A stretch of 14,437 bases of DNA from Pseudomonadota bacterium (GTDB taxonomy: Bacteria > Pseudomonadota > Gammaproteobacteria > Steroidobacterales > Steroidobacteraceae): NCBI GenBank assembly GCA_021850555.1, contig JAJZLX010000423.1, positions 1 through 14,437 of the forward strand, written 5' to 3'. Numbering within the stretch: the stretch's first letter is position 1; every line of letters begins with the position of its first letter. Below are positions 6,609-14,437 of this stretch, piece after piece. Made by a program: the position numbers and the translations under genes. Under the pieces are notes generated by a model. It saw only the letters and a list, made by a program, of their open reading frames with translations, searched no databases and had not been told where the DNA came from.

Positions 6609-8029
6609 GCGGCTCTCCTCGGCTCGATGTGAGCGCTGAAGAACTTGGGGTTGCGGGCGCTGATCTCGGCATACACGCGGATGCCGAAGTCGACCCAGCG
6701 CCTGAGCAGGTTGCAGTAGTGATAGGTGCGATGATGCGGATCGCCGTAGCGCACCCAGGATTCATGATAGCAGCCGCCGGCGCACAGATTGCGGATGTGG
6801 CACGTCGCGCAATGCGTGCCGCTGCGATCCGCGGCGCGCTCGAGGAAGGCGCCGAGCCTGTCCGAGGCGATGCCTTGCTGGACGCTGCCGAATGTCGGCA
6901 ATTCGGAGCCGGTGAAGCGATGGCACAGGTTGAGGCCCCCTTGGTGGTCGACGGCCAGCAAGCCGATCCCGGCCCCGCACGGCAGCGTCTTGCGACGTCC
7001 CTCGTGCAGGTCCGTCATCAGCTGGTGCAGATTGGAAAAGCCGGTGTTGCCTCCCGTTAGCGCCGCGGCCAGATATCGGCTACCCAGGCGCTCGAACCCC
7101 GAATACACCTCGGCCAGCTCCCCTTCCGAGAGCGCATGACCGGCCTTCTCAGAGGCGGTCACCGGGGCATAGCCGACCTCGTGGAAGCCGAGCCGCTCGC
7201 GCAGATGCTCGTGGATGGCTTCGACTTCCGTCGTGCCGGCGGTCAGCGTTACCCGTGCGCCCACGGGCTTTGACCGGTACCGCCCCAGCAGCATGCGTAC
7301 TTTGCGAGCCACCACCTCATAGGTGCCGTGCCCGCCCACCGTGCGGCGGTTGCGGTCGTGGACGGCTGCGGGTCCGTCGATACTGACCGAAAGCCCGAAA
7401 CGGTGCGCGTCGAAGTAGCCGATGAGCTCTTCCGTGAGCAGCGTGGCGTTGGTCGTCAGGGAGAAATCCACCGTCTTGCCGAGTGCCTCTGCCCGCGTCT
7501 CGGCGTAGTCCACCACCTGGCGGATCAGCGGCATGTTGGTGAGAGGCTCGCCGCCGAAGAACACGATCCCCACCCGCGGCCGCTCCCGTCCCTGCGAAAA
7601 GAGCAAATCGACACTGCCGGACGCCACCTCGAACCCCATGCGCCGTCCTGCGGCGGGTATGTCCAGGTCTTCCTTGTAGCAGTAGCGGCACGCGAGATTG
7701 CATCCGGTATTGACATTGAGAACGAGCGTGCTCAACGGATAGGCTTCGACCTTTGCGCCGGCGGGGTTGAGCGGCCGGCTCGCTCCCTCCGTCCGCAGTA
7801 CCTGCAGCCGGATCAGCTGCTCGATGAGCGCGCCGACCGCTTCGCTTGAGAAACGGCTCGAGAGTCTCGCCTGGATTCGCTCGGTATCCAGGCTCTGCTC
7901 GGCCTGCACGAGCCGCAGCACCTCCATGCCCAACTCATCGAGCTCGAACAGCGCCGTCGTCGGCACGTGCAGCAGCATCGCGCGCTCGCCAAACGAGACG
8001 ACGTGGGCGTTTGCGGAATCGAAGATCAA
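6605..8029 (-). CDS. qhpD: QhpD, radical SAM/SPASM maturase forming the thioether cross-links of QhpC
   Basis: A 474-residue radical S-adenosylmethionine enzyme. The SAM-cluster motif is Cys110-x3-Cys114-x2-Cys117 ('[10 protein letters not shown]'), followed by '[10 protein letters not shown]'. The C-terminal SPASM-type region holds Cys351, Cys369, Cys407, Cys410, Cys416, Cys420 and Cys439 for auxiliary Fe-S clusters. The first ~100 residues form a small RRE-like peptide-recognition region. In the known system QhpD links Cys sulfurs to Asp/Glu carbons in QhpC, the gene immediately downstream (4-nt overlap). The start is TTG at 8029, supported by GAGGGA 8 nt upstream and by the position 12 nt after the qhpA stop; no better ATG exists near the N-terminus. 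The function is confidently inferred from motifs plus context. Confidence 0.95.
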   Translation of the reverse strand: MIFDSANAHVVSFGERAMLLHVPTTALFELDELGMEVLRLVQAEQSLDTERIQARLSSRFSSEAVGALIEQLIRLQVLRTEGASRPLNPAGAKVEAYPLSTLVLNVNTGCNLACRYCYKEDLDIPAAGRRMGFEVASGSVDLLFSQGRERPRVGIVFFGGEPLTNMPLIRQVVDYAETRAEALGKTVDFSLTTNATLLTEELIGYFDAHRFGLSVSIDGPAAVHDRNRRTVGGHGTYEVVARKVRMLLGRYRSKPVGARVTLTAGTTEVEAIHEHLRERLGFHEVGYAPVTASEKAGHALSEGELAEVYSGFERLGSRYLAAALTGGNTGFSNLHQLMTDLHEGRRKTLPCGAGIGLLAVDHQGGLNLCHRFTGSELPTFGSVQQGIASDRLGAFLERAADRSGTHCATCHIRNLCAGGCYHESWVRYGDPHHRTYHYCNLLRRWVDFGIRVYAEISARNPKFFSAHIEPRRAA

Positions 8030-8041
8030 GGGCGTGTTCCC

Positions 8042-9649
8042 TCAGTAAATTGGCGGGTTGATCCAGCGCTGCACGGTCACGATCAGATGCGCTTTGCCCA
8101 CGACGGCGGCTGTGGCCGTCTTGCGGGTCGCCACGACATACAGATCCCCGGTATTGTCGGCGGAAAATTCGCGCTTCGGGTCCGGCCCGCCTTCTGCCGC
8201 CCGGAACAGTCCGTCCTGATTGAGCGTGCCCGCGAAACGTACATCCTCGCGCTTGGCGGCTTCGGCGTTGAATGGCTCGACGCTCCAGGTCACCGGCATT
8301 GCACCGAGGCGCACGGCGGTGACCTTCCCGTGAGCGCCGACCACATTCGTGTAGCCGATGGCTTGGAATTGCGCATCCACGGGCGCGAGCGTTCCACCGC
8401 CCAGGCGGGCGATCGCAAAGGCCGGCTCGACCCGCAGGCGATCCACGTGCCGGTAAACCGCCAGCAGATCGCTTCCTTGCACACCGCCGACGCGTATCGT
8501 ACGGTACCCGGGCGTGGCATGGGCGCTCACGTGCACGCTCAGCATCAGTCCATAGGGCGCACGCGCAAGAATCCTGGATTTCGTTCCCGGCCCAAGGTCG
8601 ACGGCACCGCGCAACCCTCTGCCGACCACGATCACCCGCTGCCTTGTTCCCACCTTCAGGGCACTTGGGATCACCGCCATGACCTTCGCCGCTCCCGCGA
8701 TGCGAGCGGCATCCCAGTCCCCGCCGATCTCGGCGTGACCGTCCAGAAACCACCGGCCGCCGATGCGCGAGCCGTCGGCAGAGGCAAAGTACACCTCGTG
8801 CACGGACTTGCCGCCGAGCGTCCCCGTGCCGCGCCACTGAAACCCCGTGTACACGATCGCGTCCGAGGAGCCGTCGAACGCAGCGCCGTTCGCGTAATGC
8901 AGCACGTAACGCGCCCCGTACCTGTCCCAGCTCCTGCGCCTGATGAGCGCCGTTCCGTAATAATCCCCCCGGCCCGGCGTATCGCCATGCACGATCCACT
9001 CCCCCGCCAGATCCGCGCGCGGGCGATTCCTCCACTGCCGCCACGCCGCGCTATGCAACGGAAAGAGCTTGGCCAGCTCGGCCGGCAACTGAGTGCTGGC
9101 GATCTTCCACCAGCGGATATCCCGGCTGCCGTCCTGGTACTCGAGAAACGGAAATTGGCCAACGTGGAAATTGATCAGCTTCCGCCATTCTGACGCGGGC
9201 TGCCGCGTCAGCGCCACGCGCGCCAGGCTGTGGCATCGACCGCACATGACCGGCAGGTTGTAGGGCAATTTGAGGATCGGATGGTTGGGACGACGCTCCA
9301 GTGCGAAGCGGCCGGCGCGTGTCTCCGACGGGGCAAGGCCCTGAACGTCGCTCAGATACCGGATGATGGTGCGCAGTTGTTTCTGGGTCAGCCTCACGCC
9401 ATGCACGTTCTCCATCCGGAAGATCGTCATCGCCCAGCCTTCGGGGCTCTTGCGCTCCTCGCTGATGCGCGCGAAACGCCCCGGCGCCGTCTCTCTATGG
9501 CATGCGGAACAATGCGCCTGCACAGCGGCCAATCCCGCCCGCGCCGCTGCCGGGGGCATCATCGCCGCGCGCGCCGCGCCCATCGTGCCGAGCAGCACGG
9601 CCCCCGCGGCCACTCCGCCTGAAATGAGCGACGAGATTCTCCAATGCAT
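8042..9649 (-). CDS. qhpA: QhpA, diheme cytochrome c (alpha) subunit of quinohemoprotein amine dehydrogenase
   Basis: A 535-residue periplasmic subunit. After a Sec signal peptide (hydrophobic core about 10-25, likely cut near 'ARAA') come two heme c sites, Cys47-x2-Cys50-His51 ('CSACH') and Cys136-x2-Cys139-His140 ('CGRCH'). The remaining ~350 residues are beta-rich, as in the three beta-barrel-type domains of the known alpha subunit. The hemes take electrons from CTQ in QhpC and pass them to an external c-type cytochrome or azurin. The ATG at 9649 is chosen because GGGGGG lies 8 nt upstream and the signal peptide begins there; the in-frame ATG at 9676 has no ribosome-binding site. It sits 49 nt after qhpG and 12 nt before qhpD. 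Confidence 0.95.
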   Translation of the reverse strand: MHWRISSLISGGVAAGAVLLGTMGAARAAMMPPAAARAGLAAVQAHCSACHRETAPGRFARISEERKSPEGWAMTIFRMENVHGVRLTQKQLRTIIRYLSDVQGLAPSETRAGRFALERRPNHPILKLPYNLPVMCGRCHSLARVALTRQPASEWRKLINFHVGQFPFLEYQDGSRDIRWWKIASTQLPAELAKLFPLHSAAWRQWRNRPRADLAGEWIVHGDTPGRGDYYGTALIRRRSWDRYGARYVLHYANGAAFDGSSDAIVYTGFQWRGTGTLGGKSVHEVYFASADGSRIGGRWFLDGHAEIGGDWDAARIAGAAKVMAVIPSALKVGTRQRVIVVGRGLRGAVDLGPGTKSRILARAPYGLMLSVHVSAHATPGYRTIRVGGVQGSDLLAVYRHVDRLRVEPAFAIARLGGGTLAPVDAQFQAIGYTNVVGAHGKVTAVRLGAMPVTWSVEPFNAEAAKREDVRFAGTLNQDGLFRAAEGGPDPKREFSADNTGDLYVVATRKTATAAVVGKAHLIVTVQRWINPPIY

Positions 9650-9698
9650 GCGCGTTACCCCCCGTGACCCCGTCATTCGATTTGCGATGTGCGTGACT

Positions 9699-11042
9699 TT
9701 ACGCCACCACTGTTTGCGGCGCCATGCTTCCAGCCGACCCCAGGAGCCCCTGTGCGCTCAGCCACTGCATCGCATGCGCAACCGCCGCAGGTGAGCAGGA
9801 AAATTGCTGCGCAATTCGCTCGACGTCCCTCGTGGGCGCCACGCGCAGGAAGTCGACCAGCTCGGCCAGATCGACTGCATCGATCCGCCATACGCCCCGC
9901 GGAGATTGCGCAGTGACCACCACGCGCCGCAGCTCGATCAGTGAGCCGTTGAGCACCGGCCGGAACTCGATACGGGCCTCGCCCGTGGCAGCGGACTGAT
10001 CGGCACCCTGGCTCGCCGCGTACGCCGCGGCCGATCGAATCCAAAAGGCCGAGGGCGTCTCCTCGGCCTGTTGCGCATAGAAGAGGGCGGCCGACTCGCT
10101 CCTTCGGCGCCATAAATCGCGCGCCCGTTCGCGCAGGAAGCGGTCAATCGGGTCCCAATCACCGGCCGAGCGGTAGCTGTGCGCCGCCGCCACCGCGACC
10201 GTAGCCGATCGCAGCGCCTCATACATTCCCTGACCCGAAAGCGGATCGAGCGCAACCATCGCATCGCCGGCGAGAAATGCACCGGGCGCATCTTGCTGCT
10301 CGGACAAAGAGGCCGTCGCGGCGCGTGCCAGCGGGGCTCCTTCGGGAGTCGCCTGGGACAACGCCGCGGAGGTTTGCGGTGCCGCAGCGAGTATGCAGCC
10401 CAAGTGCCGCTCAAGTCCAAAGCGCAACGAGAGCTCGCTGCGCAAACACACTGCTTGCAGCCAGCTCATCCCGCGGCCGTTCGTCGCCAGCCAGCACCAG
10501 CCCTGGGGGAAGGCCTCGATCCGGGTCAGTACCTTCGCGGTCTGTTGGGTGCGGAATCGCTGACATACCGCAATGAGGTCGGGCCCCTTGCGCAGCGCCC
10601 GGCGTACGCGCCGTCCGCGCGCATCGACTATCAGGCGACAATCGAACCTTGCATGCCGGGTCCGTACCTGCCAATGACCTGCGTCACGCTCGTAGCCGAT
10701 CACTCGGTCGCTGACAATTGTCACTCCGCGGGAAGCAGCATCAATCAAAAGCGCACGATCGAATTGCGCCCGATCCACCACGTATTCCCTGTTTCCGGCG
10801 AGCTTGCGACCCGCCCACCTTCCCAGCCGCTCACCCGGACCGCCGACGCTATCCGCCGCCGCGGCCAGCCCCCATTGGTGCAATAGCGCCAGAGTACGCT
10901 CCGACACTCCTTCGAAAGCCGTATTGCCGGGAGCCCCGATCAGCGATACCTCATGCCCGATGCGGCGCAACCCGCAGGCCGTCGCCACAGCGGCCGGACC
11001 GCTGCCCAATATGGTGATTTCCGCGCCGCGACCACCCACCAC
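9699..11042 (-). CDS. qhpG: QhpG, FAD-dependent monooxygenase acting on the CTQ tryptophan of QhpC
   Basis: A 447-residue flavoprotein of the group A monooxygenase/halogenase-like type. The dinucleotide-binding motif is 'ILGSGPAAVA' (11-20). A 'VVDRAQFDRALL' segment (88-99) and the second FAD motif 'AGDAMVALDPLSGQGMYEAL' (258-277) are typical. A C-terminal extension (about 365-447) ends in a helical, winged-helix-like stretch. In the known system QhpG dihydroxylates the CTQ-precursor tryptophan of the cross-linked QhpC using O2. The start is GTG at 11042 or the next GTG at 11039; the AGAGG 3 or 6 nt upstream favours the second slightly. It lies only 14 nt after the TonB receptor stop, which places both in the same transcript. 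The Qhp-specific name rests on context as well as motifs. Confidence 0.87.
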   Translation of the reverse strand: MVGGRGAEITILGSGPAAVATACGLRRIGHEVSLIGAPGNTAFEGVSERTLALLHQWGLAAAADSVGGPGERLGRWAGRKLAGNREYVVDRAQFDRALLIDAASRGVTIVSDRVIGYERDAGHWQVRTRHARFDCRLIVDARGRRVRRALRKGPDLIAVCQRFRTQQTAKVLTRIEAFPQGWCWLATNGRGMSWLQAVCLRSELSLRFGLERHLGCILAAAPQTSAALSQATPEGAPLARAATASLSEQQDAPGAFLAGDAMVALDPLSGQGMYEALRSATVAVAAAHSYRSAGDWDPIDRFLRERARDLWRRRSESAALFYAQQAEETPSAFWIRSAAAYAASQGADQSAATGEARIEFRPVLNGSLIELRRVVVTAQSPRGVWRIDAVDLAELVDFLRVAPTRDVERIAQQFSCSPAAVAHAMQWLSAQGLLGSAGSMAPQTVVA

Positions 11043-11056
11043 GAGCCTCTCGCCTC

Positions 11057-13540
11057 TCAGAATCTGTAGGTCACGTCCCCGCCATACATTCTGGGTTCGC
11101 CGACATGCCGGTAATTATACCCCAACGACTCCAAGTTGACCTCGTTCGTGAAGTACAGCGAACTGGTCAAGTTGGTGCCCCATAGCTGCAGCTGCCACCG
11201 GCCGTTCGAGGAGTCCAGTGACGCCTGCGCGCTGAGCAGGCTGAATGCCGGCTGAGCCAGGAAATTCTGATTGAGATTCTCCTCGTACATCAGCGTCTGA
11301 TAGGTGTCCGACACGTGCAGCATGAGCGCCCACTTCGGCCACGACAGCGCCTCCCAGTCCACTGAAAATACGCCGCGGAAATTTGGCGCGTACGGCAGTC
11401 TCTTGCCATCTATGTTGACGGTTCCTCCCGCCAGGGTGCCCTGCAATACCTGAGAGTGCAGACCCGCGAGCGACACGTGCAACGTCAACCTCTCGATTGG
11501 ACGAGCGGCGATATCCAGCTCCCCGCCATAGATCTCCGAGAGCGGAATATGGCTCAACGGCTGTGAGCCGTTCGGCCGCACATCGACGAACTGCTGGTCG
11601 ATGTACCGGTAATGGAACAGTGCGCCGTCGACCTGCAGGCGGTGCTGGAACCAGGCGGTCTTGAATCCCCCCTCGACGGAATACAGCTTCTCGGGCGGCA
11701 CCTTGCTGAAATCGGTATTGGAGAAGAAGAACTGCATGTTGAATGAGCCGGGGCGGTAGCCGCGGCTGTACTTGAGGTAAAGCATGCTGTTCGTCGTAGG
11801 GGTGAAGTCCAGACTGACATCGCCGGTTCCCACCACGCTGTGCAGGTACTGCGAGGCGGTCTTGCTGACCAAAGCGGCATAATTCGGCGATCCGGGCAGC
11901 GCCTCGATCGGCGACCACTGGCCGTTGACGACCTGGCCCGGGATGATGTTGGCGATCGGCACGCCGTCACTCCCCTGCAACTGCGCGATGGCGTCTTTCA
12001 TCGACTTGTTGTCATGATTGATCCGCCCCCCGAGCATGAACGTCAGTTTCCTGGTGAGGCGAAACTTCGTCTGCAGATACGCCGACCAGCTGTTGTAGAA
12101 CTGCTGGAAATGATTTACGTAATCGCAACCGACGTTGATGAGACTGCCCGCCGAATACCCGACACCCGGCCCGAAGGAGTTCGCGGCGCACTGCTGGTAA
12201 TTGTCGTAAGGGGTGGTATTGAAGGCGGGATCCGTGAAAAGCCGGTTCACCGTGTAGTTGTAGACGAATTGATGCTCCCAAAACACCCCGGCGATGTAGC
12301 TGAAGCGCTTTTGCGGCGCGGAGGCGATCCTGAACTCCTGCGTCAATTGCCGCGTGCTGCCCTCGTATACAATCTTGAAGATGTTGATGGGAGCACCATC
12401 GGTATTATCCGGATAGACCAGGTCTCCCTCCTGCCAGCCGCTGATCGAGGTAAAGTTGAGATCCGGGGAGACCTCCCAGTTCGTGGTGAGGGTCAGCGAC
12501 TCGACATTTTGCCGGCGTTTTTGCACATACGGCAGATCAATCTGGTAGGGAGTGAGCGGCTTTCCTGACAGCGTTCCCGTCGTGGTCCGGTAGTAGCCGG
12601 CAAACCCGACTCCGCCCGCAGCGCAGTACGTGGGAATTGGCGGCGTCACGCAGCCATCTATGATGTCGTAACCATAAGCACTCTGTCTGCTCTTGGTAAA
12701 CATCAGCGTGAAGTTGAGTTTATGAGTCGGCTTGTACAGAAATGTCGCCCGGATGCCGTATTGACCCAAGGCATCCGCGTTCGGACTGCCCGGGGCGATG
12801 TTCTGCAGGTAGCCCCTGCGCTTGGCGTAGGTGAAGGCCACCCTGGCCGCGAGCTTGTGCTTGATGAGCACCTCGTTCACCGCCCCCTTCGCCTCCCGGA
12901 ACCGGTAATTGCCGGCGCCGAGAGTGATGTATCCTGAATCGTGGAATGTCGGCGGGTGGGTGACGAAATTGATGGCGCCGGCGGTCGCGTTGTGTCCGTA
13001 AAGGGTGCCCTGCGGCCCGAGCAGAACGTCGATGCGCTGCATGTCGAAGAGGTTGACGCCACCGCTGAGCGCGAGGGTCTCCAGCGGAACCTGGTCCAGG
13101 TACTCCTCCACCGGCCCCTGCTGTCCCACGCTGTAATCCATCATCGAGACACCCCGGATCGAGTACATCGGCGTCGCTTCTCCGGCGATGCCGTTCGCCT
13201 GAAGCTGCGGGATATACGTCATGAGATCCTGGGGCGTAGTGATTTGCAGGTGGCTCAGGCTTCTCGACGTCAGCACGTTCATGGAGGCCGGCACCCGCTG
13301 AATGTTTTGAGCGACACGCTCGGCCGTGACCACGACCTCCTGCAGGGCGCTACTCGGGATGCTGACCGATGCAGTCGCTTGCCCGGCAGGCGGGTCCGCG
13401 CCGACGGCCGACGCGGCGGGCGGTTGCGCCTGCGGGCGCGCCGGTTGTGCCTGTGAGCGCCCGGTACAGAGGAATGTTCCAAGGGCCATGCCGAGGATCG
13501 CCCAGGTCGGGCGGAAACGAGACCGTGCCATGCTTATCAT
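11057..13540 (-). CDS. TonB-dependent outer-membrane receptor
   Basis: An 827-residue outer-membrane receptor. A Sec signal peptide (about 1-31, ending 'GRSQA') and a Pro/Ala/Gln-rich linker are followed by a TonB-box-like 'QEVVVTAER' near residue 66. The plug domain (to about 215) contains 'YSIRGV' and 'GPQGTLYGHNATAGAINF'. The C-terminal barrel ends in 'GGDVTYRF' with the terminal Phe used by the outer-membrane assembly machinery. The ATG at 13540 is supported by GGGGGGG just upstream and the signal peptide; the reading frame extends to 13762, but that part covers the promoter. It is the first gene of the amine dehydrogenase operon, 14 nt before qhpG. The ligand cannot be read from sequence. 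An amine-containing substrate, a siderophore or another iron source are possibilities. The family is certain; the link to amine use rests on operon position. Confidence 0.94.
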   Translation of the reverse strand: MISMARSRFRPTWAILGMALGTFLCTGRSQAQPARPQAQPPAASAVGADPPAGQATASVSIPSSALQEVVVTAERVAQNIQRVPASMNVLTSRSLSHLQITTPQDLMTYIPQLQANGIAGEATPMYSIRGVSMMDYSVGQQGPVEEYLDQVPLETLALSGGVNLFDMQRIDVLLGPQGTLYGHNATAGAINFVTHPPTFHDSGYITLGAGNYRFREAKGAVNEVLIKHKLAARVAFTYAKRRGYLQNIAPGSPNADALGQYGIRATFLYKPTHKLNFTLMFTKSRQSAYGYDIIDGCVTPPIPTYCAAGGVGFAGYYRTTTGTLSGKPLTPYQIDLPYVQKRRQNVESLTLTTNWEVSPDLNFTSISGWQEGDLVYPDNTDGAPINIFKIVYEGSTRQLTQEFRIASAPQKRFSYIAGVFWEHQFVYNYTVNRLFTDPAFNTTPYDNYQQCAANSFGPGVGYSAGSLINVGCDYVNHFQQFYNSWSAYLQTKFRLTRKLTFMLGGRINHDNKSMKDAIAQLQGSDGVPIANIIPGQVVNGQWSPIEALPGSPNYAALVSKTASQYLHSVVGTGDVSLDFTPTTNSMLYLKYSRGYRPGSFNMQFFFSNTDFSKVPPEKLYSVEGGFKTAWFQHRLQVDGALFHYRYIDQQFVDVRPNGSQPLSHIPLSEIYGGELDIAARPIERLTLHVSLAGLHSQVLQGTLAGGTVNIDGKRLPYAPNFRGVFSVDWEALSWPKWALMLHVSDTYQTLMYEENLNQNFLAQPAFSLLSAQASLDSSNGRWQLQLWGTNLTSSLYFTNEVNLESLGYNYRHVGEPRMYGGDVTYRF

Positions 13541-13640
13541 GCATCCCCCCCAATTCGGTCGGCGCAGATGGGTGTCCGCGATCGCAGGCCGCGCTTGGTT
13601 CTCCCGATGGCATCGATCGGATCTGCCAAACGTTCGTGTG

Positions 13641-13716
13641 CCTGTACGCCGCAGTATCCCCGGGCTGGCGCCCGTCGCCATCAGCCATTGGGCGGTGCCG
13701 GGGGATACTTTGGTAT
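13641..13716 (-). promoter_or_regulatory. Composite promoter of the TonB receptor-qhp operon (operator dyad, -35, -10)
   Basis: Reading the minus strand from 13716: dyad ATACCAAAGTAT (13716-13705), CCCC, CCGCCCAA (13695-13688), a possible -35 ATGGCG (13681-13676), a 17-nt spacer and a possible -10 GATACT (13658-13653). A start near 13645 would leave a leader of about 105 nt before the ATG at 13540. The order, spacing and much of the sequence are shared with the aldehyde dehydrogenase promoter (56 of 76 positions, no gaps). The operator dyad near -64 suits an activator such as the response regulator encoded next to it. The -35 is poor, so transcription probably needs activation. The start point is a prediction. 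Confidence 0.62.
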
Positions 13717-13719
13717 GAT
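13711..13719 (+). promoter_or_regulatory. Extended -10 promoter of the response regulator gene, overlapping the operator
   Basis: TGGTATGAT is an extended -10 element (TG, one base, then TATGAT, which differs from TATAAT by one base), reading toward the response regulator gene. No good -35 lies at the right spacing, which is usual for extended -10 promoters. Transcription would begin near 13726. The element shares GGTAT with the ATAC-N4-GTAT dyad at 13705-13716, so a protein bound there would cover this promoter and could give negative autoregulation. The motif is seen directly; its activity is inferred. Confidence 0.45.
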
Positions 13720-13755
13720 GTCCGGGGTTCATAGCCTTTGTTGTCCCGTGCGTCC

Positions 13756-14421
13756 ATGACATACGGCAGCGCGATGCTCACCGACCAGGCAAAGCGGGTT
13801 TTGATTGCGGACGACCATCCGCTGTACCGGGCGGCCCTGCAGACGATCCTGCCGCGGGCCTGCAGCGGGGCCCGCGTAGCCGAGGCTGCCTGCCAGGACG
13901 AGGTGATGAACCAAGTCGCGTCCGATTCCGATTTTGATTTGATCGTGCTCGACCTGAACCTTCCGGGGGCGACCGGCCTGTCCTGCCTGCGATACGTTCA
14001 CGACGCCGCGCCTTTGACTCCCATCATCGTCGTCTCGGGCAATGACGACCCCGCGACGATGAGCGAAGCGCGTCTGGCCGGCGCCGCGGGCTATGTTCCC
14101 AAATCAGCGCCCGGCGATGTCCTCGTGCAGGCCATTCGCCTCGTCATGGCCGGCGGAACCTACCTGCCCGCGGCGACGGCGCTGCGCCATTCGATGTCAA
14201 TCGGCTCGGCCCCCGCCGAGCCGATCGGCGAGCCGCTCACCTCGCGGCAGTTACGGGTGCTCAGATTGCTGACCCAGGGGTTGTCCAACAAACAGATCGC
14301 GCGCGACCTCGAGATCAGTGAGATCACGGTGAAGGCGCATGTATCGGCGATCTTCAGAAAGCTCGGGGTATCGAACCGAACGCAGGCGGCCAATGCGGCC
14401 CGCAGGCTCCTAAGCGACTAG
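13756..14421 (+). CDS. NarL/FixJ-family two-component response regulator (REC + LuxR-type HTH)
   Basis: A response regulator of about 215-227 residues, depending on start. The receiver domain has the acidic pair in 'RVLIADDHPLYR', the phospho-acceptor Asp in 'DLIVLDLNLPGATG' and the conserved Lys in 'YVPKSAP'. The C-terminal LuxR-type helix-turn-helix is 'LTSRQLRVLRLL...LSNKQIARDLEISEITVKAHVSAIFRKLGVSNRTQA'. The start is uncertain: TTG at 13738, ATG at 13756 or ATG at 13774 are in frame. The last begins eight residues before 'VLIADDH', the usual spacing, but none has a clear ribosome-binding site. It is divergent from the amine dehydrogenase operon, so it is the likely regulator of the operon and of the aldehyde dehydrogenase gene through the shared dyad. 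No sensor kinase lies in the window. Confidence 0.93.
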   Translation: MTYGSAMLTDQAKRVLIADDHPLYRAALQTILPRACSGARVAEAACQDEVMNQVASDSDFDLIVLDLNLPGATGLSCLRYVHDAAPLTPIIVVSGNDDPATMSEARLAGAAGYVPKSAPGDVLVQAIRLVMAGGTYLPAATALRHSMSIGSAPAEPIGEPLTSRQLRVLRLLTQGLSNKQIARDLEISEITVKAHVSAIFRKLGVSNRTQAANAARRLLSD

Positions 14422-14437
14422 GGCGTTTGCGCCCGGG

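Noticed and set aside
7967..9193. Plus-strand open frame (408 codons) opposite qhpA and qhpD
   Set aside because: It is a mirror frame across the boundary of two recognised genes and has no plausible start signal or motifs.
13578..13620. GCGATCGC palindrome and a CGATG-G-CATCG inverted repeat in the TonB receptor leader
   Set aside because: Short palindromes like these are common in GC-rich DNA, and the aldehyde dehydrogenase leader has no counterpart, so no function is claimed.
13541..13762. N-terminal extension of the TonB receptor up to 13762
   Set aside because: The extension would cover the conserved promoter region and precede a good signal peptide start at 13540 that has its own ribosome-binding site.
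14421..14434. GGGCG-TTTG-CGCCC hairpin right after the response regulator stop
   Set aside because: The stem is only 5 bp, no T-run is visible after it and the window ends 3 nt later, so a terminator cannot be supported.

Overview
The window is GC-rich (roughly 60-65% by eye) and gene-dense. It looks like the chromosome of a Gram-negative proteobacterium: it has a TonB-dependent outer-membrane receptor, c-type cytochrome motifs, Sec signal peptides and a NarL/FixJ-type response regulator. I cannot assign a genus. Steroidobacter/Nevskia-like Gammaproteobacteria or an alphaproteobacterium would both fit.

Nearly everything is one minus-strand operon, about 13540 down to 785, that builds a quinohemoprotein amine dehydrogenase (QHNDH). 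In transcription order it encodes: a TonB-dependent receptor; the FAD monooxygenase QhpG; the diheme alpha subunit QhpA; the radical-SAM maturase QhpD; the small gamma subunit QhpC, which carries the cysteine tryptophylquinone (CTQ) precursor; the beta-propeller subunit QhpB; the ABC exporter QhpF; the subtilisin-like leader peptidase QhpE; and two U32-family proteins that resemble UbiV and UbiU. Gaps are 50 nt or less, and several genes overlap by 4-32 nt. A 3'-truncated aldehyde dehydrogenase (642 to the window edge) follows with its own promoter. A NarL/FixJ response regulator is encoded divergently at the right end (13756-14421).

Inferred scheme: QhpD makes the thioether cross-links in QhpC in the cytoplasm. 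QhpG dihydroxylates the CTQ tryptophan. QhpE removes the 28-residue leader, and QhpF exports the peptide. In the periplasm it joins QhpA and QhpB and oxidises primary amines to aldehydes, passing electrons to c-type cytochromes. The aldehyde dehydrogenase then makes the acid. The TonB receptor may bring a substrate or metal through the outer membrane.

Two things stand out. First, a UbiU/UbiV-like pair of putative Fe-S U32 proteins is translationally coupled to the end of the maturation operon; such pairs perform O2-independent hydroxylation in ubiquinone synthesis. Second, a composite promoter about 76 bp long, with an ATAC-N4-GTAT dyad near -64, is repeated without gaps upstream of both the operon and the aldehyde dehydrogenase gene, and overlaps the regulator's own promoter. 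This suggests a small regulon of the adjacent response regulator.
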